Assembly: GCF_000242455.2 (NCBI RefSeq)
Contig: NC_019892.1
Location: 7,264,744-7,328,743, forward strand
Source: Singulisphaera acidiphila DSM 18658
GTDB taxonomy: Bacteria > Planctomycetota > Planctomycetia > Isosphaerales > Isosphaeraceae
Direction: 5' to 3'
DNA length: 64,000 nucleotides
This document shows, one piece after another, positions 47,172 to 57,400 of the stretch (its first letter is position 1; each line of letters opens with the position of its first letter). The notes below the pieces were generated by a model. It saw only the letters and a program-made list of their open reading frames with translations. It made no database searches and was not told where the DNA came from. A program made the position numbers and the translations under genes.

Positions 47172-49238
47172 ATGCGACCCATGCTGGGCATCCTGGCGAT
47201 CCTGATGTTAACCACACCGCTTCTGGCAGCAGGCCGGCCCATGACAATCGACGACCTCCTGGCCGTGAAGTCGGTCTCCGACCCTCAGGTTTCGCCGGAC
47301 GGCCAGTGGGTCGTCTACGTGGTTTCCGAACTCGATCGGGCGACCGATAAGACGAATAGCGACCTTTGGCTCGTCTCCACCCGTGGCGGCGATCCCAAGC
47401 GACTGACCACAGCGCCCGGGGCCGACAATCACCCGCGCTGGAGTCCCGACGGCAAGACGATCGCGTTCACATCGACCCGAGGTGGCTCGTCCCAGATCTG
47501 GCTTTTGCCCCTCGATGGTGGTGAGGCCCGGCCGCTCACGAAGCTGCCGATCGATGTGGCCGGTCCCATCTGGTCGCCGACGGGTGATCAAATCGCCTTC
47601 GCCGCCGAGGTCTATCCCGGCAAGACGCCGGACGAGACGGCCGCGAAGGACAAGGCGAAAGAGGCCGGCAAGAGCAAGGCCCTGGTGTTCGACCGCCTGA
47701 TGATCCGTCACTGGAGTGCGTGGGACACCGGCAAACGGAACCATGTCTTCGTCGCCGACGTGAAAACAGGCGAGGCCGTCGACCTGACACCCAAACTCGA
47801 GGTGAACACGCCCCCTGCTCCATTCGGCGGCTCCGAAGAGTATGCCTTTTCCCCCGATGGGAAAGAACTCGCGTTTACCGCCGAGCCGCTCAAAGATCAT
47901 GCCTGGTCGACAAACACCGACATCTGGATTGTTCCCACCCAAGGGGGCGAGCCAAAAAATCTGATGGCCGCGAACCCAGGCGGCGACGCGCAGCCCTCGT
48001 TCTCACCCGATGGGACGCGGATCGCTTGCCTCAGCCAGGCCCGTGCGGGTTTCGAGTCCGATCTGTGGGTTCTCACGGTCCGCAATCGTGCAGACGGGGC
48101 GATCGAATATCAGAGCAAGGCGCTCGATCAACCGGTTCTCTCATATCAATGGGCTTCGGGCCGTTCCCACGAGCGAACGTTCGAAGGGCGAATCTTTGCG
48201 GTGGTCGATGACCGAGGCACCGAATCAATCCTCGAGTTCATCTTCACCGCACCTGTTAAAAATGCGAATCAGAGCTATGTGCAGGTCAAAGGGGGAATCA
48301 ACACCGCGGTTCAGTTCGCGCAGCCCGAGGAGGAGATCGTCTTCCTTCGCGGCGATGCAGCCCACCCCAACGAGATCTACAAAGCAAAGACTGATGGCAA
48401 GGGCCTGACCCCCCTCACGAACCACAACGGCCCCCTGCTCTCTCCGCTTGACCTGGCGAAGGCCGAGCCTTTCCAGTTCCCGGGCGCTGATGGTGACCAG
48501 GTCAGCGGCTGGTTGATTCGCCCTCCCGGTTTCGATCCGAAACAGAAATACCCGGTCTTGTTCCTGATCCACGGCGGCCCGCAAGGCGCATGGCATGACG
48601 AATGGCACGCTCGCTGGAACTACGCCATGTTCGCCGCGCCTGGTTATGCGGTCGTGGCGATCAACCCGCGAGGATCGACCGGCTACGGCCAGAAATTCAC
48701 CGATCAGATCAGCCAGGATTGGACGGGCCGGGTTTATGACGACTTGATGTTGGGTCTTGACCACGCCCTCAAAGAATATCCATTTCTCGACGCGTCCCGG
48801 ATCGCAGCGGCGGGCGGATCCTACGGCGGCTTCATGGTCAACTGGATCGCCGGTCACACCGATCGCTTCAAGGCCTTGATCAGCCACGCGGGGGTCTTTG
48901 ACCTGACCAGCAAGTACGGCACGACCGAGGAACTCTGGTTTCCCGAGTGGGAGTTCGGCGGAACACCTTGGGACAAACCCGAGCACTACCGCGATCGCTC
49001 TCCCAGCACGTTCGTCAAGAATTTCAAGACGCCTACCCTTGTCATCCACGGCGCACTCGACTTTCGAGTTCCCGATGCCCAAGGCCTCGGAATGTTCACC
49101 GCCTTACAACGTCGAGGCGTCGCCAGTCGCTATCTCTTCTTCCCCGATGAAGGACACTGGATCGTCAAACCGGCCAACCGCATTGTCTGGTGGCGCGAGA
49201 TCCAAGGGTGGCTCGCCGAGCATCTTAAAAACCAATAA
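47172..49238 (+). CDS. S9-family serine peptidase (acylaminoacyl/dipeptidyl type)
   Basis: A 688-residue exported peptidase: signal peptide MLGILAILMLTTPLLA, a seven-bladed propeller of TolB-like repeats (DPQVSPDGQWVVYVVS, NHPRWSPDGKTIAFTS, AQPSFSPDGTRIACLS) and an alpha/beta hydrolase domain from about residue 430. The catalytic Ser lies in AAGGSYGGFMVNW, Asp in LVIHGALDFRVP and His in FPDEGHWI. It releases small peptides outside the cytoplasm, which the POT transporter just upstream could import. GGAGG precedes; ATG at 47172 or GTG at 47169. Confidence 0.93.
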   Translation: MRPMLGILAILMLTTPLLAAGRPMTIDDLLAVKSVSDPQVSPDGQWVVYVVSELDRATDKTNSDLWLVSTRGGDPKRLTTAPGADNHPRWSPDGKTIAFTSTRGGSSQIWLLPLDGGEARPLTKLPIDVAGPIWSPTGDQIAFAAEVYPGKTPDETAAKDKAKEAGKSKALVFDRLMIRHWSAWDTGKRNHVFVADVKTGEAVDLTPKLEVNTPPAPFGGSEEYAFSPDGKELAFTAEPLKDHAWSTNTDIWIVPTQGGEPKNLMAANPGGDAQPSFSPDGTRIACLSQARAGFESDLWVLTVRNRADGAIEYQSKALDQPVLSYQWASGRSHERTFEGRIFAVVDDRGTESILEFIFTAPVKNANQSYVQVKGGINTAVQFAQPEEEIVFLRGDAAHPNEIYKAKTDGKGLTPLTNHNGPLLSPLDLAKAEPFQFPGADGDQVSGWLIRPPGFDPKQKYPVLFLIHGGPQGAWHDEWHARWNYAMFAAPGYAVVAINPRGSTGYGQKFTDQISQDWTGRVYDDLMLGLDHALKEYPFLDASRIAAAGGSYGGFMVNWIAGHTDRFKALISHAGVFDLTSKYGTTEELWFPEWEFGGTPWDKPEHYRDRSPSTFVKNFKTPTLVIHGALDFRVPDAQGLGMFTALQRRGVASRYLFFPDEGHWIVKPANRIVWWREIQGWLAEHLKNQ

Positions 49239-49319
49239 GTGCTTTTTGTCAGACATGAATGAATCCGGAATCATTAGCCGTGGGCATTGCCCGCACTCTC
49301 AAGAGACGAGTCGAGATTG

Positions 49320-50969
49320 ATGGCGAACACGCAAGCCGAACTTCGACCCATTGCCGACGTGGCCCGCGACCTCGGGATTGCAAAGGAGCACCTCGAGCCC
49401 TACGGCAGTGATAAGGCCAAGATCCAATTGGAGGCGCTCGCTACCGCGGAGCGCCCGCCGGGCAAGCTGATCCTTGTTTCCGCTATCACTCCGACTCCGG
49501 CGGGCGAGGGCAAGACGACCGTTTCCATTGGCCTTGCACAAGGGTTGAGGAAACTCGGGCGGCGGTCGGCCCTCGCCTTGAGACAGCCCTCCATGGGACC
49601 GGTCTTCGGCCGTAAAGGAGGCGCGACGGGGGGCGGCGCCAGTCGTCTTGAACCGTCGAACAAGATCAACCTCCAGTTCACCGGCGACTTTCACGCGATC
49701 ACGGCCGCTCACAACCTCCTGGCCGCGGCAATCGACAATCGGCTCCATTTCGAGGACTCGATACTCGATCCCAGGAGCGTGCTCTGGAAGCGAGCGCTCG
49801 ACGTCAATGACCGGAGCCTGCGACGCGTGATCATCGGGCTGGGCGGCTCTGGAAACGGAGTTCCTCGTGAGTCCGGTTTCGACATCACGGCCGCCAGTGA
49901 GATCATGGCGATCCTCTGTCTGGCCGATTCCCCGGCCGACCTTCGTGCGCGGCTCAACCGAATCCTGATCGGTTATACCACAGAGGGCCGGCCCGTCCTG
50001 GCGGGCGAGATGGGAGTGACCGGCTCCCTGGCGGCGATCCTCAACGAGGCGATTCTTCCCAACCTGGTCCAGTCGCGCGAGGGGACCCCTGCCTTCGTTC
50101 ATGGCGGCCCGTTCGCCAACATCGCCCACGGCTGTAACTCGATCCTCGCCACCCGGATGGCCCTGGCCTTCGCCGACTATGCCGTGACCGAAGCCGGCTT
50201 CGCGTTTGACCTCGGCGGCGAAAAGTTCTTCGACTTGAAGTGTCGTGCCGGCGGCCTGAACCCTTCGGCCATCGTCATCGTCGCCACGATTCGCGCACTC
50301 AAGATGCACGGTGGACTCGCTCTGGACGCATTAACAACTCCCGATCCCTCGGCCGTCGAGCGAGGGCTGGAGAACTTGGCGGCCCACCTCGATAGCGCGG
50401 TTCACTTCGGCAAGCCAACCGTCGTCGCGATCAATCAATTTGCCGCCGACACGCCCGATGAGCTTGAGGTGGTCCACTCCTATTGCCGCAGCCGGCAAGT
50501 CGCCAGTTCCACGGCCAATGTCTTCGGCGCGGGGGGGGACGGCGCCAAGGATCTGGCCCGCATCGTGGTCGAGGCCACCAAGGCGCCTCCGACGCCTTAC
50601 CAGCCGCTCTATCCGCTCGAGTGGTCCGCCGAGCAGAAGATCGAGCGGATCGCAAAGGTCATGTACGGCGCAGACGGTGTGAACATCCTTCCCGGAGCTG
50701 CGGCCAAGTTCCGCAAGGCCCGCAAGCTCGGTTACGGATCGCTGCCCCTCTGCATGGCAAAGACCCAGGACTCCCTTTCCGATAATCCCAAGCTGCGTGG
50801 TCGACCCAAGGGGTTCACCCTCACCGTCCGCGACGTGGAAATCGCCGCCGGAGCCGGCTTCCTGGTCGCCTTGACCGGGGATATCGTGCGGATGCCCGGC
50901 CTGCCGGAACGTCCCGCCGCCGAACGGATCGACGTCGATTCCGCCAGCCAGATCACAGGTCTCTCTTAG
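49320..50969 (+). CDS. fhs: Formate-tetrahydrofolate ligase
   Basis: A 549-residue enzyme making 10-formyltetrahydrofolate from formate, THF and ATP in one-carbon metabolism. The P-loop is TPTPAGEGKTTVSIGLAQGL; other marks are RQPSMGPVFGRKGGATGGG, VHGGPFANIAHGCNS, EAGFAFDLGGEKF and the C-terminal GFTLTVRDVEIAAGAGFLVA followed by GDIVRMPGLP. The length is normal for the family. A perfect terminator follows. No folate partners (folD, purU) are adjacent. Confidence 0.96.
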   Translation: MANTQAELRPIADVARDLGIAKEHLEPYGSDKAKIQLEALATAERPPGKLILVSAITPTPAGEGKTTVSIGLAQGLRKLGRRSALALRQPSMGPVFGRKGGATGGGASRLEPSNKINLQFTGDFHAITAAHNLLAAAIDNRLHFEDSILDPRSVLWKRALDVNDRSLRRVIIGLGGSGNGVPRESGFDITAASEIMAILCLADSPADLRARLNRILIGYTTEGRPVLAGEMGVTGSLAAILNEAILPNLVQSREGTPAFVHGGPFANIAHGCNSILATRMALAFADYAVTEAGFAFDLGGEKFFDLKCRAGGLNPSAIVIVATIRALKMHGGLALDALTTPDPSAVERGLENLAAHLDSAVHFGKPTVVAINQFAADTPDELEVVHSYCRSRQVASSTANVFGAGGDGAKDLARIVVEATKAPPTPYQPLYPLEWSAEQKIERIAKVMYGADGVNILPGAAAKFRKARKLGYGSLPLCMAKTQDSLSDNPKLRGRPKGFTLTVRDVEIAAGAGFLVALTGDIVRMPGLPERPAAERIDVDSASQITGLS

Positions 50970-51435
50970 CCTATCGTGCGCGTCTGCGAAGCGAATCGGA
51001 CTCGTGGGGTGGGCATGCAAGGCCCACCCCTCTTTTTTTCGTAAGCGCCGATTTCCAGCAATTGGCGTTGATCCGGAACTGTCTCGGCTTTGGATGGCCT
51101 TCGACCTGCCCCTGAGAATTGACTGACAATCCGAAATGTCAGTCGATTTCCCTCCTCGGAAACCAGACGGGTCCAGAGTTCGTTCCTGAATTAGGGGCGG
51201 AATCTGCGACAAACATCAAAGGTTCTCGTGCCAAGGATTGTGCTCGACAGTCCATAACGTCAACGTTCCGCACCGATCGGGGTGAAACGGAAGTCGCCGA
51301 TTCCATTGGCGCGGGGTTTGCTTTCCAAGAGAAAGACAGTGGTTTTGCCGGGACACCCAGGTTCTGGACTTCCGGTGCGACGTCTTGCCCTTCGGCGCCG
51401 AGGCGTGTCAAGCAACCCCCCATGAGGATTTTCCG
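50970..51435. other. Intergenic region with fhs terminator
   Basis: The first 70 bases contain the fhs terminator. The remaining 395 bases to the next ATG show no recognised gene; short frames on both strands lack support. The promoter of the next gene must be here. Confidence 0.4.
51006..51039 (+). terminator. Rho-independent terminator of fhs
   Basis: A 9-bp stem GGGGTGGGC/GCCCACCCC (51006-51014 and 51022-51030) with a 7-base loop is followed by TCTTTTTTT. It begins 37 bases past the fhs stop codon. Confidence 0.93.
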
Positions 51436-51936
51436 ATGAAAAACATCGTTGGTATGTTCGCGTCGCGTGCTGAGGCAGAGAGCACGATCCGCCGCTTGAA
51501 GACGACCGGGATCGGGATGGACTCGGTCAGTATCGCGATGCGTGATCACCAAGAAGCGTCGGAGCTCGTGGAGACGACCGGCGTGGAGGACATGAGCGGT
51601 GAAGGGGCGAGCGCCGGCGTGGTCTCAGGCGCTGCGGTCGGCACATTGGTCGGCCTCGCGCTGGTCGGCAGCACCTTCGTCCTGCCGGGAATCGGAACGT
51701 TCTTGATCGGTGGTCCACTCGCGGCGGCATTGGCTGGAGCCGGCATCGGCGCCGCGTCCGGTGGACTCCTCGGCGCCTTGATTGGGGCCGGAATTCCGGA
51801 ACCCGAAGCCCGGCATTATTCTTCCGGAATCGAGCAAGGACACATCCTCGTTTCAGCCGAGGTTTCCGACGACCTAGCTCCCGCCGTGGCTCGGATCTTT
51901 GATGAGGAAGGCTCACGGCGAACTCACACCACCTGA
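51436..51936 (+). CDS. Glycine-zipper stress protein (general stress protein 17M/YflT-like)
   Basis: A 166-residue protein. The N-terminus MKNIVGMFASRAEAESTIRR with GIGMDSVSIAMRD is a YflT/GSP17M-like ferredoxin-fold segment; the middle (about 58-120) is a glycine/alanine-rich zipper-like hydrophobic stretch with two helices; the end GHILVSAEVSDDLAPAVARI forms the last strand. The family is stress-induced in several bacteria but has no known enzyme activity. Start ATG at 51436 with weak GAGG upstream. Confidence 0.75.
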   Translation: MKNIVGMFASRAEAESTIRRLKTTGIGMDSVSIAMRDHQEASELVETTGVEDMSGEGASAGVVSGAAVGTLVGLALVGSTFVLPGIGTFLIGGPLAAALAGAGIGAASGGLLGALIGAGIPEPEARHYSSGIEQGHILVSAEVSDDLAPAVARIFDEEGSRRTHTT

Positions 51937-51944
51937 TTGACGAG

Positions 51945-52671
51945 TCAATCCTCCGCGTCATTGCCCATTCCGATGTGGGCAATGACATAATATAGATTAA
52001 AAGACATGGGACGAAACCGGCGTAGAGATGGATCGTGTTTCGGTACCAAACCAAGGCGGGCCCCCACCGAGCGGGCCCGTAGAACATCACCGTGACACAG
52101 ATCGCCCCCGCTGCAAGGACCACCCCGGTGAGCAGGAATACGAGGAACGGAGCGTACCAATTCCAACACACCCGTCGTCGCAGGTGCCGGCAGAACGCCA
52201 AAGCCGCCACGGTCCCCAGGCCCCATCCGACACATTGGCTATATATGCCGGCGAGGTCAGGGCGGTTCTGGGCCATACGGTAAGGAAGCCAGTAGGCCCA
52301 CATGGAAGTGTCGGGGGGAACCAGGCGGTGAGTAACAAACGGAAGACAACGACCGCAGCAACGTCGGCCAAAGCAGCGGCGAGGCCGAAAATCAACAGCC
52401 AGTGCCCCGGCAGCCCAGGGTATGACTGATCGCCTTGTAGGCGGCGGGAAATCAGAACGCCGGTGCCCGTCAGCATGGTGCCGAAAGCGGATCCCATGGC
52501 CAGATTATAGGCCCCACTGAGGATGCGAGTCTTCACGGGCATCGGCCAGGGCGGCATCAATCCCCGGTACGCTGCGAACCCCAACGCACAACCCAAAACC
52601 CAGGCCGTCAAGTGGCGGACACCGACTTGATTTCCACGACGGGATGAGTTTTCTGTTCTGTAGGCCCGCAT
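51945..52671 (-). pseudogene. Frameshifted multi-helix membrane protein
   Basis: Reading from 52671 the first frame encodes helices in RHLTAWVLGCALGFAAYRGL, LSGAYNLAMGSAFGTMLTGT and WLLIFGLAAALADVAAVVVF. At a run of six C near 52313 protein-like sequence jumps to the +1 frame: MWAYWLPYRMAQNRPDLAGI, then FLVFLLTGVVLAAGAICVTV and LYAGFVPCLLIYIMSL. A seventh C would join both halves into about 240 residues. The 3' end is unclear because the second frame runs on into the neighbouring gene's opposite strand. Not assigned to a family. It may be a real frameshift, phase variation or a sequencing error. Confidence 0.6.
51957..51986 (+). terminator. Hairpin after the stress-protein gene
   Basis: A perfect 11-bp stem GTCATTGCCCA/TGGGCAATGAC (51957-51967 and 51976-51986) around an 8-base loop, 21 bases past the stop, followed by AT-rich DNA without a pure T-run. 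Confidence 0.7.
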
Positions 52672-52892
52672 CGCGGCTTCCTCTTCGTGGTCGTTCCCAT
52701 TTCACCCGACCCCATTTCTGCCTTCGACATCTGTAAGTCTTCCTTCCATGAAAAGCTCGTCGCGCTGGCCGATCCGGGAGAATTTCCATGCCGACTTGTT
52801 GCCATCGCCAAGACCGAATGGATTGTCTCCGCTCCTTCTCCATATAGCGGAAGCATATGCCACCAATAAACAATAATATTTTTGCAAACAAG

Positions 52893-53060
52893 CTCGTACT
52901 TGCTTTTGTGAATTGCGAGGATCTTCAGCTTGAAGATCTCGCCGTCCCAAAACCCATACGGCTGACGCTTCATCGTTTTGATCTGGTTATTGGTCCCTTC
53001 CATGGGACTGGATGCGATCTTCACGTCGTCGTAGGTCAAGAACCCACTCCGATGCGCACG
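52893..53060 (-). pseudogene. ISL3-family transposase C-terminal stump
   Basis: The frame TYDDVKIASSPMEGTNNQIK with MKRQPYGFWDGEIFKLKI and LAIHKSKYEL is the conserved C-terminal end of ISL3 (IS204/IS1001/IS1096/IS1165) DDE transposases. Nothing of the first 350 or so residues is present, and beyond 52893 the frame has no family resemblance. Confidence 0.8.
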
Positions 53061-53157
53061 CCCACGCCTGGTTTGCCTGGAACCTTGCAGTCATGATCCG
53101 TGGCCATTACGCTTAAATCGTCAACGTCGACATTTAATGCGTCAAGGAGATCGGTCG

Positions 53158-53475
53158 ATGACGATCGAAGTGGCTTGTTCGTGCGGGCGCGTTCTGAAGG
53201 CCCTGGATTCAGCAGTCGGCAAGAAGATGCAAGTGATTCAGCCAGACGATCGAGATATCCAGTCCGGTGCCCAGTTTTGCCTTGCCCTGATCGGCGTGCT
53301 GATTCAAGTCCAGCAGGCAACATCGGAGGACAGACCGTTCTCCACCGCTTTAGGCACGATCGTCCTGATTTCGCTCGCGTGGATGCTCGGGATCATCCAG
53401 GTCTCATGCCCTATCTTGTTGGCAGTCGACGCGGCGAAGAACCTGCGGGCGATGCGGTATGAGGTGAAGCTATGA
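53158..53475 (+). CDS. Small membrane protein with a truncated zinc-ribbon start
   Basis: A 105-residue protein beginning MTIEVACSCGRVLKALDSAV with GKKMQ, the opening of the planctomycete double-cysteine zinc ribbon, but the second CxxC is missing and the sequence jumps to VIQPDDRDI. Two hydrophobic segments follow (GAQFCLALIGVLIQV and TALGTIVLISLAWMLGII). AAGGAG stands eight bases before the ATG. Its stop overlaps the start of the next gene (ATGA). Function unknown; it may be a chimera formed by deletion next to the ISL3 stump. Confidence 0.6.
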   Translation: MTIEVACSCGRVLKALDSAVGKKMQVIQPDDRDIQSGAQFCLALIGVLIQVQQATSEDRPFSTALGTIVLISLAWMLGIIQVSCPILLAVDAAKNLRAMRYEVKL

Positions 53476-53981
53476 CCTGTTCGAAGTGCGGGAAGAGGCA
53501 GGGCGTTCTCTCGCTGCTCTCGGCCGACTTAGGCGGGGCACCTTACATTTGTCCTGACTGCGAGGCTGTGAAGAGGGCCGAGGTCGAGCGACAGCGGGTA
53601 GATGAGGCGAAGGAGGAGGAACGCATCAAAGTTCTAGCTCGCCAAGTCATTATCACGACAACCCACTCGGTTGATGGCTATTACGTCAAGCGATACATTG
53701 GCCTGGAGAGCGTAGAATACGTGATTGGAACGGGGATCTTCTCGGAGTTGTCTACCGGGCTCGCTGACATCTTCGGCAAGCGGTCCACCGCATTTGAAGA
53801 GAAGCTCCAGACGGCGAAGAAAATCGCCACATCTACCCTGAAGGTTCGGGCCGCGAAGCAAGGGGCTAATGCGGTCGTCGGAATCGACATGGATTATGCG
53901 GAGTTCGACGGGAATCGAGTTGCCCTGATCCTAAATGGGACATTGGTTGAGATTGAACGGAGACCTGCGAGGGGATCTTAA
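53472..53981 (+). CDS. Zinc-ribbon plus YbjQ/UPF0145 domain protein
   Basis: A 169-residue cytosolic protein. Residues 1-32 form a zinc ribbon (CSKCGKRQ...CPDC), then a charged helix, then a YbjQ-type heavy-metal-binding-like domain: DGYYVKRYIGLESVEYVIGT, SELSTGLADIFGKRSTAFEE and GANAVVGIDMDYAEF, the last being the family hallmark. YbjQ proteins form pentamers of unknown role. The start overlaps the previous stop by four bases, so both are one transcript, closed by the hairpin at 54003. Confidence 0.85.
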   Translation: MTCSKCGKRQGVLSLLSADLGGAPYICPDCEAVKRAEVERQRVDEAKEEERIKVLARQVIITTTHSVDGYYVKRYIGLESVEYVIGTGIFSELSTGLADIFGKRSTAFEEKLQTAKKIATSTLKVRAAKQGANAVVGIDMDYAEFDGNRVALILNGTLVEIERRPARGS

Positions 53982-54002
53982 ACGGCTGGCGTCACGAAAT
54001 CT

Positions 54003-54025
54003 CGCCCCGGCCTTCACCCGGGGCG
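54003..54025 (+). terminator. Terminator of the YbjQ-domain gene
   Basis: An 8-bp stem CGCCCCGG/CCGGGGCG with a 7-base loop is followed by TTTCT. It begins 22 bases past the stop codon. Confidence 0.8.
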
Positions 54026-54315
54026 TTTCTATGCGCCTTACGCCAGCCCTGGGGCCGCAATCCTACGCCGTATGACCCACCGAACAAACCTCGCCTGCTA
54101 TCGCTGTCCATGAGACCTATTCAACGGGCAGTGAAGGGGCTCCTAGATCGGGACTTGACGCCCCGCCGGGGGCTGGCCGTTGGCGGCCTTCCCGTCGTCC
54201 TCCCTAGCCGAGTTTGGCCTTTTGATATTCGTGAGGAATGCCTTCACCACCAGGCTGATCAGGCAGGCGCTCAGAGGTACCGTATGCAAATGCCTATCGC
54301 AAGCTCACAAAAAAA

Positions 54316-54347
54316 CCGCCCCTTCTTTGGAGATAAAGAAGGGGCGG
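54316..54347 (-). terminator. Rho-independent terminator of the YDG-repeat gene
   Basis: A perfect 13-bp stem (54316-54328 and 54335-54347) around a 6-base loop; on the minus strand it is followed by a run of seven T. It lies about 65 bases past the stop of the YDG-repeat gene. Confidence 0.92.
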
Positions 54348-54413
54348 CCAGGAAAGGATGAGGATGGCTGGTCAGAGCGAGCGCGTCTCGTCCTGAGCCT
54401 TGGCCTTAACTCA

Positions 54414-57400
54414 TCACAAAATGCTTGCCGTCGTGGTGGGCTCGGTCAGGGTGTAGTTCCCCGAATCCGCCCCGACGAGGGTCAGGCCGGTGATAAACAC
54501 AAGCTTGTCATCACCGATGTCCGGGGAATCAAAAACGCCCACGGCACCGCTGACGTTGAGCCCCACGTCATCGCCCGCAACGAAACCAACCAGTGAGGCG
54601 TTGGTGGTGTCGAGTGTGGCGTCCGTGTTGCCGTCGTACTCCTTGTCACTGGCTGTGATGCCGCTGACGGTCAAGGTCGCCGCCGTGATGTCCGCCGTCG
54701 CCGCGGGCGGAACGAGGATGTAATTCCCCAAATCGGCCCCCGTCAACACGAGACCGGTCACGACGACCGTCTTGTCCGTGCCAACGTCCTTCGTGTCGAA
54801 GTTGCCGGCGGCATCGCTAACGTCAAGCTCCACGTCATCGCCCGCAACGAAACCAACCAGTTGGGCGTTGGTGGTGTCGAGCGTGGCATCGGTGCTCCCG
54901 TCGTACACCTTGCTGCCGGCTGTGATGCCGCTGACGGTCAAAGTCGCCGCCGTGACGTCCGCCGTCGTCGTGGTTGGGGCCAAGACGTAGTTGCCCGCGT
55001 CGGCACCGCTCAGGATCAGCCCCAAGATCGTCACCGTCTTGGCCGTGCCAGCGTCTTTGGTGTCGAAATTGCCGACGGCACCGCTGACGTCGAGCTCCAC
55101 GTCATCGCCCGCAACGAAACCATCAAGCAGAGCGTTGGTGGTGTCGATCGTGGCATCGGTGCTGCCGTCGTAGACCTTGCCGCTGGCCGTGACGCCGCTG
55201 ACGGTCAAGGTCGCCGCCGTGATGTCCGCCGTCGCCGTGGGTTGAACCAGGACGTAGTTGCCCGCGTCGGCGCCGCTCAGGGTGAGGCCCGAGATCGTCA
55301 CCGTCTTGCCGATGCCGGCATCCTTCGTGTCAAAGTTGCCCGCGGCATCGCTGACGTCGAGTTCCACGTCATCGCCCGCAACGAAACCAACCAGCAAGGC
55401 GTCGGTGGTATCGAGGGTGGCGTCGGTGCTGCCGTCGTACACCTTGTTGTTGGCCGTCACTCCACTGACGGTCAAGGTCGCAGCCGTGATGTCCGCCGTC
55501 GTCGTCGTTGAAGCCAAGACGTAGTTGCCCGCGTCGGCACCGCTCAGGGTGAGGCCCGAGATCGTGACCGTCTTGTCCGTGCCGGCGTTCTTCGTGTCGA
55601 AGTTGCCCACGGCATCGCTGACGTCGAGCTCCACGTCATCGCCCGCAACGAAACCATCAAGCAGAGCGTTGGTGGTGTCGATCGTGGCGTCGGTGCTGCC
55701 GTCGTACACCTTGTCGCTGGCCGTGATGCCGCTGACGGTCAAGGTCGCCGCCGTGATGTCTGCTGTGATCGTCGGCAGGATGAGCATGTATTTTCCGGCG
55801 TCGGCACCGGTCAAGCTCAGTCCCGTGATGATCACGATCTTGCCCGTGCCGGCGTCTTTCGTCTCGAAGCTGGCCGTAACACTGCTGACATCCAGCGTGA
55901 CGTCGTCTCCCGGCCCCACACCTGACAACACGGCATCGGTGGTGTCGATCGTGGCGTCGGTGTTTCCGTCGTACACCTTGCCACTCGCCGTGATTCCTGT
56001 GATTGTGACGACACCGATGGATGCGGTGGTCGTCGGCTCCACGAGCACATAATTCCCGGCGTCGGCTCCGTTCAGCGTCAAGCCGGAGATCGTGACGACC
56101 TTGTCTAGCCCGATGTCGGGTGAGTCGAAGGTCCCCGTGGCATTGGTGGTATCCAACGCGACCTGGTCGCCCGGAACGGTGCCCACCAGGGCGGCATTGG
56201 TGGTGTCGAGGGTCGCGGCGGTCGTGCCGTCATACCCCTTGTTGTTCGCCGTGATGCCGCTGACGGTCAAGGTGGCCGCGGTGACGTCTGCCGTCGTCGA
56301 GGGTTGAACCAGGAGGTAGTTGCCCGCGTCGGCACCGCTCAGGGTCAGCCCCGCGACCGTCACCGTCTTGCCCGTGCCCACGCCCTTCGAGGCAAAGGTA
56401 CCGGTTGCTCCCCCCGTGTTGAGCGTCAGATCGTCGCCAAAGACCACGCCCGACAGCGTAAGGCTACCGGTATTCAGCGTCGCGGCGGTCGTGCCATCAT
56501 AGACCTTGTTATTCGCCGTGAGGCCATTGACAGTCAAGGTGGCCGCGGTGACGTCCGCCGTCGTCGTGGGTTGAACCAGGACGTAGTTGCCCGCGTCGGC
56601 GCCGCTCAGGGTCAGCCCCGCGACCGTCACCGTTTTGCCCGTACCCACGCCCTTCGAGGCAAAGGTGCCGGTTGCTCCTGCAGTATTGAGCGTCACATCA
56701 TCGCCAGGGACCACGCCCGACAGCGTAAGGCTACCGGTATTCAGCGTCGCGGTGGTCGAACCATCATAGACCTTGTTGTTCGCCGTGAGGCCATCGACCC
56801 CGATCTGTGCTTTCGCGATGACGAGATAACCTGTCGCGACGCCGATGTAATTGGGGTTGGCAATCGACGCATTTACAATGTAGCTGCCAGCGGCTGTGGG
56901 GTTTGCCACCGGAGTGCCGTCCGCATCCAGGTACGAAACGGTGTATGCCAGACCCGAAGGGCTGGTCGTGACAGTGGCCGACTTGGCCGACCCGTCGTAG
57001 GTTTGGTCCAAATCCCCCAGGCTGACGGTTGCTTGCGCCTGGTTCACCGCCAAGGGGCCACCGGCGGCGTTCCGCTGGTAGGTGACTCCCCCCGCGAAGC
57101 TGGCGGTGATTGCGTTGGCGTAAACACCCGTGTTCAGGCCCGCCAGGCTGACGTTGGTGAGGGTCGCAACGCCTTGAGCATTGGTCGTGGCATTGCCGAC
57201 GTTCTGGCCGCGGAGCAGGAAATTGACCGCCTGACCCGCCAACGGCGCACCATTGGTGGTCAGCGTGGCCGTGAGTGTCCCGTTGCCGCCGAACTCGCCG
57301 CTGGCGGACACGTCACTCAGGCTGGTCGCAAAGCGGCTGACCGTCAGCCGTCCTCGGCTGGAGCTACGCCTTTGCGTGGCGTCGCCTGCGAAGGTGGCGA

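Larger units (their letters stand above)
53982..54413. other. Convergent intergenic region with two terminators
   Basis: Contains the plus-strand terminator at 54003-54025 and the minus-strand terminator at 54316-54347. The 290 bases between them show no recognised gene. Confidence 0.5.

Noticed and set aside
51527-52303. The whole 258-codon minus-strand frame as one membrane protein
   Set aside because: Only its first 120 or so codons look like membrane protein; the rest is antisense to the stress-protein gene and Arg-rich.
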